This document shows positions 1 through 5,980 of a stretch of 6,956 nucleotides of DNA, piece after piece. The stretch comes from Nioella sp964229645 (GTDB lineage: Bacteria; Pseudomonadota; Alphaproteobacteria; Rhodobacterales; Rhodobacteraceae). Location: positions 1-6,956 of the forward strand of contig NZ_CAXREX010000154.1 in assembly GCF_964229645.1 (NCBI RefSeq). Reading direction: 5' to 3'. Position numbers and translations under genes: made by a program. The notes under the pieces are model-generated. The model saw only the letters and a list, made by a program, of their open reading frames with translations, did not search any database and had not been told where the DNA came from. The stretch's first letter is position 1. Each line of letters starts with the position of its first letter.

Positions 1-1
1 C

Positions 2-1219
2 GCCGCCGCGTTCCTGCGTTCGAACGCGGCGTTCCTTCTGACCGGGGCTCTTCTGACGCTCACGTCATCATTCGGGCAAACCTTCTTCATCTCGGTCTTC
101 GCGGGTCAGATAATGGAGAGCTTTTCGCTTACCGATGGCGAATGGGGTTTGATCTACTCGGCGGGCACCACGGCATCCGCGGTTGTAATGGTCTGGTCGG
201 GCGTCCTGACAGACCGTTTTCGGGTCCGCACGCTGGGGGCCTTGGTGCTTGTCGGCCTGGCCGCAGCGTGCCTGTTCATGGCCTTCAATCCATTCGCGGC
301 CCTGCTTCCGCTGTCGATCTTCCTGCTGCGCTTCACGGGGCAAGGGATGACCAGCCACATTGCCGTTGTTGCGATGGCGCGCTGGTTCGTGGCCTCACGC
401 GGCAAGGCCCTGGCGATTGCATCGGGCGGGTTTGCCTTGGGCGAAGCACTACTGCCGATGATTTTCGTCTGGGCCATGACCCTTACCGATTGGCGGAACC
501 TCTGGATTGTCGCGGCACTCTTCATTCTGTCGATGGTCCCACTGATGCAAAGGCTTCTTCGTCAGGAACGCACGCCGCAGTCCCTGGCCGAAGGTGATGT
601 GGCAACGGGGATGGGAGGCAGACACTGGACCCGCGGTCAGATGTTGTGCCACCCCCTGTTCTGGTTCGTCCTTCCTTCTGTCCTGGGCCCGTCGGCATTC
701 ATCACGGCGATGTTTTTCCAACAGGTTCACCTGGCCGAAGTAAAAGGCTGGTCCCATGTCTCGCTGGTGGCGCTCTTTCCGCTTTATACCATCATCGCAA
801 CGCTCTTCATGCTGGTGACGGGTTGGGCACTGGACCGCTTCGGCACGGCGCGCCTGATGCCGTTCTACCAATTGCCCCTAGCCCTCGGCTTCCTGGTAAT
901 GTCCCAGGCCAGCGGGCTTTGGGCCGCCGCGCTTGGCTTTGGCCTGCTAGCGATGAGTGTCGGGGCAAACGGTACCTTGCCCTCAGCCTTCTGGGCAGAA
1001 TTCTATGGCACGCGCCATCTGGGCGGGATCAAGTCCATTGCCACTGCGGCCATGGTTCTTGGGTCTGCAATCGGCCCCGCGATTTCGGGCCTCCTCATCG
1101 ACCGGGGCATTTCCTTCCCCGATCAGATGGGCGCGATTTCGCTTTGGTTCGTGATGGCGTCAGGGCTGCTTTGGTTCGGCGTTTCAACGGCCGCCAGAAC
1201 CTTACCGCGCCCTGCGTAG
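2..1219 (+). CDS. Major facilitator superfamily (MFS) transporter, 5' end outside window
   Basis: This is a secondary transporter of the inner membrane; its substrate cannot be told from the sequence. The frame is open from base 2 and gives 405 visible residues. The first ATG is at 113, but the 37 codons before it encode a typical first membrane helix (about residues 11-33), and no ATG or GTG lies in that part. The true start is therefore just upstream of the window, not at 113. Alternating hydrophobic helices run through the protein, consistent with 12 segments and the usual 400-residue MFS length. The loop after helix 2 carries the MFS motif A form GVLTDRFRVR (about residues 67-76). The second half has the related GWALDRFGTAR, the expected pseudo-repeat. 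A charged loop (about residues 180-215) separates the halves. The last 18 bp overlap the convergent Smr gene. The MFS call is firm and the substrate is unknown. Confidence 0.9.
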   Translation, partial: AAAFLRSNAAFLLTGALLTLTSSFGQTFFISVFAGQIMESFSLTDGEWGLIYSAGTTASAVVMVWSGVLTDRFRVRTLGALVLVGLAAACLFMAFNPFAALLPLSIFLLRFTGQGMTSHIAVVAMARWFVASRGKALAIASGGFALGEALLPMIFVWAMTLTDWRNLWIVAALFILSMVPLMQRLLRQERTPQSLAEGDVATGMGGRHWTRGQMLCHPLFWFVLPSVLGPSAFITAMFFQQVHLAEVKGWSHVSLVALFPLYTIIATLFMLVTGWALDRFGTARLMPFYQLPLALGFLVMSQASGLWAAALGFGLLAMSVGANGTLPSAFWAEFYGTRHLGGIKSIATAAMVLGSAIGPAISGLLIDRGISFPDQMGAISLWFVMASGLLWFGVSTAARTLPRPA

Positions 1220-1804
1220 ATAGACGTAGTAGGCACCCGTGCCACCGTGGCGGATATGGGCCTCGCGGATATCCAGAACGACCCGACCGAGCGGCGGCAT
1301 GTGCAGCCAGTTTGGCACCTGGTGTTTCAATACACCCCGGCGGATCGGGATTGGGCCGGGATCATCCCTGTCCTTGCCTTTGCCGGTAATCACCAGAACC
1401 AGCCTGAGACCGTCATCATGGGCATCGAGGATGAACCGCGTGAGGGCAGGGTGTGCCTGCGCCAAGGTCATCCCGTGCAGATCGATCCGCGCCTCTGGTT
1501 TTAGCTTGCCGCGCATCATCTTCTTGTGCGTGGTCTGATCCATCCGCACCGGGGCATGGGCCAAACGCTCTGACACCGACGGGGCCAGTTGGCTGCCGGG
1601 CAGGGGTGTTGTCGATGTTTCGCCAATTCGGAAGTCAGAAACCGTGAACGGTTTTTTCGGTTTGGGCTTTGGGTGATGGGTCTCAAGCCCCGTATAGGGC
1701 TCGTCGGCCTTGGGTTTGTCCGGGCGTGCGGGCTTTACCGTCTGCGCTACGGCAGACCAAAGCTTGCGCTCTTCCGCGCTGAGGGTTCTTCGACGGCGTC
1801 CCAT
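1202..1804 (-). CDS. Smr/MutS2 C-terminal domain protein (putative endonuclease)
   Basis: A 200-residue protein with a C-terminal Smr domain (about residues 105-200). Visible motifs are IDLHGMT (107-113), the glycine-rich ITGKGKD (139-145), the P-x-WL segment (164-167) and HGGTGAYYVYLRR (186-198). Stand-alone Smr proteins and the Smr domain of MutS2 are known to bind or nick DNA, and in some cases RNA; the precise role in alphaproteobacteria is not settled. Residues 1-100 are basic, proline-rich and probably disordered (for example PKPKPKKP, 46-53), and begin MGRRRR. The start ATG lies one base after the mltA stop (TGA-C-ATG) with no clear ribosome binding site, so translation probably depends on reinitiation after mltA. 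The stop codon lies inside the 3' end of the convergent transporter gene. The domain call is firm; the biochemical activity is inferred from the family. Confidence 0.92.
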   Translation of the reverse strand: MGRRRRTLSAEERKLWSAVAQTVKPARPDKPKADEPYTGLETHHPKPKPKKPFTVSDFRIGETSTTPLPGSQLAPSVSERLAHAPVRMDQTTHKKMMRGKLKPEARIDLHGMTLAQAHPALTRFILDAHDDGLRLVLVITGKGKDRDDPGPIPIRRGVLKHQVPNWLHMPPLGRVVLDIREAHIRHGGTGAYYVYLRRAR

Positions 1805-1805
1805 G

Positions 1806-2831
1806 TCAGGCGTCCGGAACCATCATGTTGGCGATCTCGATCGGCATCAGCACTATCATGCGCCCCGGGTCACGGATGCGTCCAGCCTCCAGCCCCGCTT
1901 CGTCCCCGAAGCCATAGAAGATATCCGCCCGTTGAGCACCCTGGATGGCAGAGCCCGTATCCTGAGCAATCATCAGTCGGCGGAGCGGATTTTCGCCATC
2001 CTTCTCGATCCAGACCGGCGCGCCCAAAGGTGTGAACCGGGGATCCACGGCAATCGAGCGCATCGCGGTGATGGATCTGTTCATGGCACCAAGCGGCCCG
2101 TCATTCGGGTTCCGGGTGCGGATTTCGCGGAAGAAAACATATGACGGATTGTGAAAAAGAAGCTCCCGTCCAAGCACGGGGTTGCGGCGCACCCAGGCCG
2201 CGATGACCTGTGCAGACACCTGGTGAGGCTCATAGACGCCGCGCCGGACAAGCTCTTGTCCGATAGAACGGTATTCATGGCCATTTCGGCCCGCATAGCC
2301 AACGCGGATCACCCGGCCATCGGGCAGACGGATGCGGCCTGAGCCCTGGATTTGCAGAAAGAAAAGCTCCACCGCGTCATCTACCCAGGCAATTTCCAAC
2401 CCCTGACCTTCCAACAGGCCATCTGCCTCGATCTCTCGTCGCGTATGCCACGGCTCCACCACGTCGGGTGGCATTCGGTAGACCGGGTACCGATAGCGAT
2501 CTGTAGGGGTGCGGGAGCCATGAAGCTCAGGCTCGAAATACCCGGTGAAAAGCGCAGGATCGTCGCCACCGATCAGAACGGGCCGAAAAAATAGCTCAAA
2601 GAAGGTGCGGGCATTGGGGTGCTGTTGCGCCACCGCGCATAGACGGAGCCATTCGCCATCCTCCATGTCCGGACAGGTGTTGAGAAACACATCAAGCGCC
2701 GCTTGATGATCGTCCTCGGCCCAACCGTCGAGGTCGTCAAAGCTTAGGATCTGAGCCATCTGCTGTGCCATCACGGGGGCACAAAACAGGGTTGCGGCGG
2801 ACAAGACCAGAGAAAAAAGCCCGCCGCGCAT
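1806..2831 (-). CDS. mltA: Murein transglycosylase A (lytic transglycosylase)
   Basis: This enzyme cleaves the glycan strands of peptidoglycan in the periplasm, forming 1,6-anhydromuramyl ends, and acts in wall turnover and remodelling. The protein has 341 residues, near the family norm. An N-terminal signal peptide (about 1-22, hydrophobic core 5-19) ends at VMA before QQ, a plausible signal peptidase I site. The MltA domain follows (about 90-235), with FTGYFEPEL (95-103), FFLQIQGSGR (157-166) and a GRNGHEYRSIG stretch (181-191). The C-terminal 3D domain has its three conserved aspartates at 263 (VDPRFTPLG), 291 (AQDTGSAIQG) and 303 (RADIFYG). The catalytic acid of the family lies in this DTG...RADIF segment. 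Unlike E. coli MltA, no convincing lipobox is present (Cys17 is preceded by TLF), so the protein may be soluble. The gene starts 6 nt after the timA-like gene and is followed after 1 nt by the Smr gene. Confidence 0.95.
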   Translation of the reverse strand: MRGGLFSLVLSAATLFCAPVMAQQMAQILSFDDLDGWAEDDHQAALDVFLNTCPDMEDGEWLRLCAVAQQHPNARTFFELFFRPVLIGGDDPALFTGYFEPELHGSRTPTDRYRYPVYRMPPDVVEPWHTRREIEADGLLEGQGLEIAWVDDAVELFFLQIQGSGRIRLPDGRVIRVGYAGRNGHEYRSIGQELVRRGVYEPHQVSAQVIAAWVRRNPVLGRELLFHNPSYVFFREIRTRNPNDGPLGAMNRSITAMRSIAVDPRFTPLGAPVWIEKDGENPLRRLMIAQDTGSAIQGAQRADIFYGFGDEAGLEAGRIRDPGRMIVLMPIEIANMMVPDA

Positions 2832-2837
2832 TCACGC

Positions 2838-3497
2838 TTACCCGCCGGTTGCGACCAGAACCCAATTGGGATCGTTGCTTCCCATCGAGCGTGCGAACGT
2901 CCAGACGTCGCGCTGGCGCTTTATGGCATTGGGGTCGCCTTCGACGATATCGCCAGAGGCATTTCGCACGACCGATGTCAGTTCACCAACGAAGCGCACC
3001 GTCACTTCCGCCTCGCCCGTTGACCGGTCGAATGTTGCGTCCTGAAGCCCAAGCTCTCGCAACCCGACGAAGCTTGCGTCGATGCTGAGCCCCTGCGCTT
3101 CGCGCTGGCTGATCACGTCTTCGAAGGTTTCCATCACGTCGTCGGCCAGGAAGGGGCGCAGACCATCGACATCGCCATTCTCAAACGCCATGAGGATCAT
3201 TTCATAGGCCCCGCGCGCACCTTGCAGGAATTCCGAGACGTTAAAGCCAGGCTCGGCCATCTTCATCGCGGCCAGGGCCTTGGCGGCATCGGTTCCGTCA
3301 TCGACGTGGTCGGTGATGTCACGATCCGGACCGCCCTCGATCACTGCGAAGTCACGGCGGGGTTCGGAGCGCCGCTCCGACCTCTCGGAAGGCGGGTTTT
3401 CATAGCCATCCCGCGTTCCCAGAACGCTGCGCAGCTTCAGGATCAGGAAAATCGCGATCCCGGCCAGCACAAGCAGTTGCAGTAGGGATGAGCTCAT
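2838..3497 (-). CDS. Tim44/TimA family putative adaptor protein (inner-membrane anchored)
   Basis: A bacterial relative of the C-terminal domain of mitochondrial Tim44; Caulobacter TimA is the described bacterial member. The molecular role in bacteria is unclear. The chosen 219-residue form starts MSSSLLQL, with one membrane helix at about 4-20. A hydrophilic linker rich in Arg, Ser and Glu follows (about 35-52). The Tim44-like domain (about 82-219) shows FLQGARGAYEMILMAFENGD (90-109), LRPFLADDVMETFE (113-126) and VWTFAR (198-203). The reading frame extends 30 codons further upstream to 3587, but that part is not helix-like. The ATG at 3497 also has AAGAGG seven bases before it, which decides the start. 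It is the first gene of the operon with mltA and the Smr gene. The domain topology implies a single-pass anchor with the Tim44 domain most likely on the cytoplasmic side (inference). Confidence 0.9.
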   Translation of the reverse strand: MSSSLLQLLVLAGIAIFLILKLRSVLGTRDGYENPPSERSERRSEPRRDFAVIEGGPDRDITDHVDDGTDAAKALAAMKMAEPGFNVSEFLQGARGAYEMILMAFENGDVDGLRPFLADDVMETFEDVISQREAQGLSIDASFVGLRELGLQDATFDRSTGEAEVTVRFVGELTSVVRNASGDIVEGDPNAIKRQRDVWTFARSMGSNDPNWVLVATGG

Positions 3498-3504
3498 CGC
3501 GGAA

Positions 3505-3510
3505 CCTCTT
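3505..3510 (-). promoter_or_regulatory. Ribosome binding site deciding the timA-like start
   Basis: On the minus strand the bases read AAGAGG, a good Shine-Dalgarno match, with 7 nt before the ATG at 3497. This supports starting the protein at MSSSLLQL and not at the in-frame ATG 30 codons upstream (3587). Confidence 0.7.
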
Positions 3511-3543
3511 TCGGGATGGTTGGGGTTAAAACTTTCGGACCGA

Positions 3544-3586
3544 TGGCACATATGTAGGCGCGGGGGCCGGTCAAGTCCATGTGCCA
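3544..3586. repeat. 8-bp inverted repeat TGGCACAT / ATGTGCCA in divergent promoter region
   Basis: TGGCACAT at 3544-3551 is matched by its exact reverse complement ATGTGCCA at 3579-3586, with 27 bp between the arms. The left arm overlaps the candidate -10 of the minus-strand operon and the right arm lies upstream of its -35. The layout would suit a looping or dimeric regulator, but the arms are short and a chance match is possible. It is not a terminator because the loop is long and no T-tract follows. Confidence 0.35.
3547..3574 (-). promoter_or_regulatory. Candidate sigma-70 type promoter for timA-mltA-smr operon
   Basis: On the minus strand, TTGACC (3574-3569) matches the -35 consensus at five of six bases. 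Sixteen bases later comes TATGTG (3552-3547), which matches the -10 consensus at only three of six. A transcript from here would have a 5' leader of roughly 40 nt. The -35 match is good and the -10 match is poor, so this is a guess from position and pattern. Confidence 0.3.
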
Positions 3587-3605
3587 AGACCCGCCCCGAG
3601 GCAAG

Positions 3606-3611
3606 AAAGGA
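3606..3611 (+). promoter_or_regulatory. Ribosome binding site of fxsA
   Basis: AAAGGA lies 6 nt before the ATG at 3618 and only 3 nt before the ATG at 3615. The spacing favours 3618, giving a protein that begins MWLFFLF. The ATG at 3579 has no suitably placed site. Confidence 0.6.
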
Positions 3612-3617
3612 CGCATG

Positions 3618-4094
3618 ATGTGGCTGTTTTTCCTGTTCGTCGGCATTCCGCTGATCGAAATCGCCCTGTTCATCCAGGTTGGTGGGCTGATCGGGCTTTG
3701 GGCCACGCTTGGCATCGTGGTTCTGACCGCAGTGCTTGGAACGATGCTGGTCCGGTCACAAGGGGCACAGGCGCTGGCCAATCTCAGGACCAGCTTCAAC
3801 GATCTCAATGACCCGACCGAACCGCTGGCCCATGGCGCGATGATCCTGTTTTCCGGTGCACTGCTGCTGACGCCCGGTTTCTTCACCGATGCGCTTGGGT
3901 TCGCCCTTCTGACGCCGGCCTTTCGAAACATCGTGCTGCGCGAGTTGCGCAAGCGGGTGAAAGTGGAGTCCGTCGTGGCCGGACAAGCGCAATGGCAACA
4001 AGAGCGGACCGGACCGGGTGTCGTGATTGACGGTGATTACGAGGTTGAAGACGAAGCGCCACGAAACGGGCCCTCTGGCTGGACTCGCCATTGA
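3618..4094 (+). CDS. fxsA: FxsA family membrane protein
   Basis: This is a small inner-membrane protein. In E. coli, FxsA overproduction relieves the exclusion of phage T7 by the F plasmid; the normal cellular role is unknown. The 158-residue protein begins with the family signature FLFVGIPLIEIALFIQVG (5-22). It has hydrophobic helices at about 2-20, 24-43 and 72-90, and the conserved LLLTPGFFTDALGFALLTP segment (82-100). A basic amphipathic stretch follows (RELRKRVK, 108-115). The hydrophilic tail contains VIDGDYE (136-142), a feature I recall from alphaproteobacterial members. Two adjacent ATG codons (3615, 3618) are possible starts; ribosome binding site spacing favours 3618. It is divergent from the timA-like gene and followed after 55 nt by secB on the same strand, so the two may share a transcript. 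Confidence 0.93.
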   Translation: MWLFFLFVGIPLIEIALFIQVGGLIGLWATLGIVVLTAVLGTMLVRSQGAQALANLRTSFNDLNDPTEPLAHGAMILFSGALLLTPGFFTDALGFALLTPAFRNIVLRELRKRVKVESVVAGQAQWQQERTGPGVVIDGDYEVEDEAPRNGPSGWTRH

Positions 4095-4139
4095 GGCCTC
4101 GTGCTGCACCTGATAAAGCCATCTGGACGTATTTTACCC

Positions 4140-4143
4140 GGAG
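4140..4143 (+). promoter_or_regulatory. Ribosome binding site deciding the secB start
   Basis: GGAG at 4140-4143 directly abuts the ATG at 4144, leaving no spacer, but lies 6 nt before the ATG at 4150. The second ATG, giving MAEENGSQ, is therefore the likely start. Confidence 0.7.
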
Positions 4144-4149
4144 ATGACC

Positions 4150-4656
4150 ATGGCCGAAGAAAACGGGTCCCAGACCCCCGAAGCCGCCGCCCAACAGACG
4201 CCCGCCCTGCCCAAGATGCAGGTGCTTGGCCAGTTCGTCCGCGACCTGTCTTTCGAAAACATCGCTGCCCAGAAAGCCGTCAAGGGCAACGTTCAACCCG
4301 AGATCCAGGTGCAGGTTGGCGTCGAGGCCCGCAAGCGGCCAACGGAAAACCAGTACGACGTTGTCGTGAAGCTGAAGATCGACAGCAAGAACAAGGAAGG
4401 CGGCGAGCAGATCTTCCTGATCGAGCTGGATTATGCCGGCATCTTCCTGATCGAAAACGTGAACGAGCAGCAGATGCATCCGTTCCTGCATATCGAGTGC
4501 CCGCGGATGCTGTTCCCCTTCATCCGTCGCATCGTTGCAGACCTGTCGCATGACGGTGGCTTCCCGCCGCTCAACCTCGACAACATGGATTTCGTTCAGA
4601 TCTATCGCAACCAGCTGGCCCGCGCTGCGCAGGCCAAGCCGCACGCCGACGCCTGA
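4150..4656 (+). CDS. secB: Protein-export chaperone SecB
   Basis: SecB is a cytoplasmic tetrameric chaperone that keeps preproteins unfolded and hands them to SecA at the SecYEG translocon. The 168-residue protein has the family hallmarks: VRDLSFEN (30-37), whose acidic residues correspond to the SecA-contact region; VVVKLKI (71-77); an IELDYAGIFLIENV strand region (91-104); HIECPRMLFPFIRRIVAD (114-131); and GGFPPLNLDNMDFVQIY (136-152). The first 20 residues are an acidic, Ala/Gln-rich variable tail. The start at 4150 is chosen over 4144 on ribosome binding site spacing. The 55-nt gap after fxsA has only weak -35/-10 resemblance (TTGAGG at 4091, TAAAGC at 4114), so co-transcription with fxsA is plausible. 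The stop codon directly abuts that of the convergent dnaQ. Confidence 0.97.
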   Translation: MAEENGSQTPEAAAQQTPALPKMQVLGQFVRDLSFENIAAQKAVKGNVQPEIQVQVGVEARKRPTENQYDVVVKLKIDSKNKEGGEQIFLIELDYAGIFLIENVNEQQMHPFLHIECPRMLFPFIRRIVADLSHDGGFPPLNLDNMDFVQIYRNQLARAAQAKPHADA

Positions 4657-5394
4657 TCAGCCGAACTTCTTCCAAAGCGCGCCGTCGCCCATCTCCTCTA
4701 CGAAGGATGCATGGGCGGCGGCTTCTTCTTTCGTGATCCGGGAAGGCAGGGGGGTCTGGCGAGGTTTCGGGCGCCAGGTTTCGCCCGACTGTCCCGCCGC
4801 CGTGGTTTCTCGTCGCGCAGACAGAACCAGTCCGGGTTGCCGACCGCCGATCAGCTCCAGGTAAACCTCTGCCAGAATTTCGGAGTCGAGCAATGCGCCG
4901 TGCAATGTCCGGGACGAGTTGTCGATCCCGAACCGGCGGCAAAGCGCATCGAGCGACGCAGGGGAGCCCGGGAATTTCTTGCGCGCGATGGCCAGGGTAT
5001 CCAGCGCGCGTTCCCACGGGATTTGCGGAAGGTCCAGCCAGCGAAGCTCGGCGTTCAGGAACTTCATGTCAAAGCTTGCGTTGTGGATCACCAGCTTGGA
5101 ATCCATCCCGACGAAATCGAGGAACTTCTGGCCCACCTCGCGAAAGAGCGGCTTGTCTTTCAGCGTCACTTCCCCGGCCTCAGCCGCGCGCGGGCCGGAT
5201 TGTAGAAGATCAGGGCCAATTCCGTGGACGCCGAAAGCTTCGTCCGGCATGGATCGTTCGGGGTTGATGTAGACGTGAAACGTCTCGCCGGTTGGCAAGT
5301 GGTTATAGAGCTCCAGCGCCCCGATCTCGACGATCCGATCGCCCGATTCCGGATCGAACCCGGTCGTTTCGGTATCGAGTACGATTTCACGCAT
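4657..5394 (-). CDS. dnaQ: DNA polymerase III subunit epsilon (3'-5' proofreading exonuclease)
   Basis: This is the proofreading exonuclease of the replicative polymerase core, working with the alpha subunit to remove misincorporated nucleotides. The 245-residue protein is a DEDDh exonuclease: Exo I is VLDTETTG (5-12) with D7 and E9; Exo II is HNASFDMKFLNAEL (104-117) with D109; Exo III is HGALLDSEI (165-173) with H165 and D170. Residues 186-222 form a polar, proline-containing linker, and the tail (223-245) ends GALWKKFG, in the place where the family binds the alpha subunit. The linker contains QTPLPS (213-218), loosely like the clamp-binding QTSMAF of E. coli epsilon. The ATG lies 8 bp inside the end of coaE (ATGCGTGA), with a G-run just before it, so it is translationally coupled. 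It is the last gene of the maf-aroE-coaE-dnaQ run. Confidence 0.97.
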   Translation of the reverse strand: MREIVLDTETTGFDPESGDRIVEIGALELYNHLPTGETFHVYINPERSMPDEAFGVHGIGPDLLQSGPRAAEAGEVTLKDKPLFREVGQKFLDFVGMDSKLVIHNASFDMKFLNAELRWLDLPQIPWERALDTLAIARKKFPGSPASLDALCRRFGIDNSSRTLHGALLDSEILAEVYLELIGGRQPGLVLSARRETTAAGQSGETWRPKPRQTPLPSRITKEEAAAHASFVEEMGDGALWKKFG

Positions 5395-5980
5395 GGTTAC
5401 CCCCGCTCAGCCTTTCGACCAGTTTGACCACTTCAGCACGCGCACTGTCCAGATCGTAGGTTTCAATCACGAAATCTGCCCTCGCCCGTTTCTCGGAATC
5501 CGGCGTCTGACGGGCCAGGATCGAGTCCAGCATGTCCTCGGTCATCGTGGCGCGGTCCAGAACCCGGCGGCGCTGCTCTTTGGCGTCAACGGAAACGACC
5601 AACACCCCGTCCATCTTGTCGGCCGATCCGGTTTCGAACAGTAGCGGGATGTCGAGAACGACGAGGGGCGCTTCCTGATGATCTGCAATGAAGGTTGCGC
5701 GGTCGGCGGCCACCAGGGGGTGCACGATTTCTTCCAGTTGCTTCAGGGCGGACTTGTCGCGCGCGATCCAGTCCTTCAGAACATCGCGATTCACTTTCCC
5801 GATGGCGGTGGCATCCGGACAGATCCGGGAAATCGGCTCTACCGCTGCGCCGCCCTTGGCATAGATGCGATGAACAGCGGCATCCGCATCCCAAACGGGC
5901 ACGCCCAGATCTCGGAAGAACCCTGCCGTTGTGGATTTGCCCATGCCGATGGACCCGGTCAGGCCGAGAATATAGCTCAT
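5387..5980 (-). CDS. coaE: Dephospho-CoA kinase
   Basis: CoaE carries out the last step of coenzyme A synthesis in the cytoplasm: ATP-dependent phosphorylation of the 3'-hydroxyl of dephospho-CoA. The 197-residue protein has the P-loop GLTGSIGMGKST (6-17, K15), WDADAAVH (30-37) with the conserved aspartates D31 and D33, the HP pair (87-88), the family motif LDIPLLFE (109-116), an arginine-rich lid region (137-143) with LARQ (155-158), and DFVIET (169-174). The frame is open 19 codons further upstream to 6037, inside aroE. The ATG at 5980 is preferred because it places the P-loop at the normal position, and it overlaps the aroE stop in an ATGA. No strong ribosome binding site precedes it, which fits reinitiation after aroE. 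Confidence 0.97.
   Translation of the reverse strand: MSYILGLTGSIGMGKSTTAGFFRDLGVPVWDADAAVHRIYAKGGAAVEPISRICPDATAIGKVNRDVLKDWIARDKSALKQLEEIVHPLVAADRATFIADHQEAPLVVLDIPLLFETGSADKMDGVLVVSVDAKEQRRRVLDRATMTEDMLDSILARQTPDSEKRARADFVIETYDLDSARAEVVKLVERLSGGNHA

Larger units (their letters stand above)
3498..3617. promoter_or_regulatory. Divergent intergenic region between timA-like gene and fxsA
   Basis: This 120-bp gap is the only sizeable non-coding DNA in the window. It separates two genes read away from each other, so it should contain the promoters of both. It holds ribosome binding sites at each edge, a candidate sigma-70 type promoter toward the minus-strand operon, and an 8-bp inverted repeat. 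No clear promoter toward fxsA was found, and no RNA gene or long ORF of its own is apparent. That it contains promoters is inferred from gene orientation. Confidence 0.6.

Noticed and set aside
8..36. 12-bp palindrome GCGTTCGAACGC (16-27) flanked by direct repeats GCGTTCCT (8-15 and 29-36)
   Set aside because: It lies inside transporter codons for the repeated residues Ala-Phe-Leu, with no sign of an attachment site or element boundary. It is most simply explained by codon use.
113..1219. Start of the transporter at the ATG at 113
   Set aside because: The upstream in-frame codons encode a normal first membrane helix of the family, so starting at 113 would delete it. The gene begins before the window.
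1235..1255. GCCAC-C-GTGGC stem near the transporter/Smr junction as a terminator
   Set aside because: The stem is 5 bp with a single-base loop, has no T-tract, and lies within conserved Smr codons.
646..1389. A 247-codon plus-strand frame spanning the transporter and Smr gene
   Set aside because: It is out of frame with the transporter, antisense to the Smr gene, and of shadow-like Arg/Pro/Gly-rich composition.
3545..3587. Sigma-54 type promoter suggested by TGGCAC on both strands of the divergent region
   Set aside because: On neither strand does the -12 GC fall at the required spacing from the -24 GG: the plus strand has GG there, and the minus strand has TTGA displaced by about a base.
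3883..4644. A 253-codon open frame on the minus strand opposite fxsA and secB
   Set aside because: It lies antisense to secB and the end of fxsA, both clearly recognisable. Its translation resembles no family I know, and long antisense frames are common in high-G+C coding DNA.
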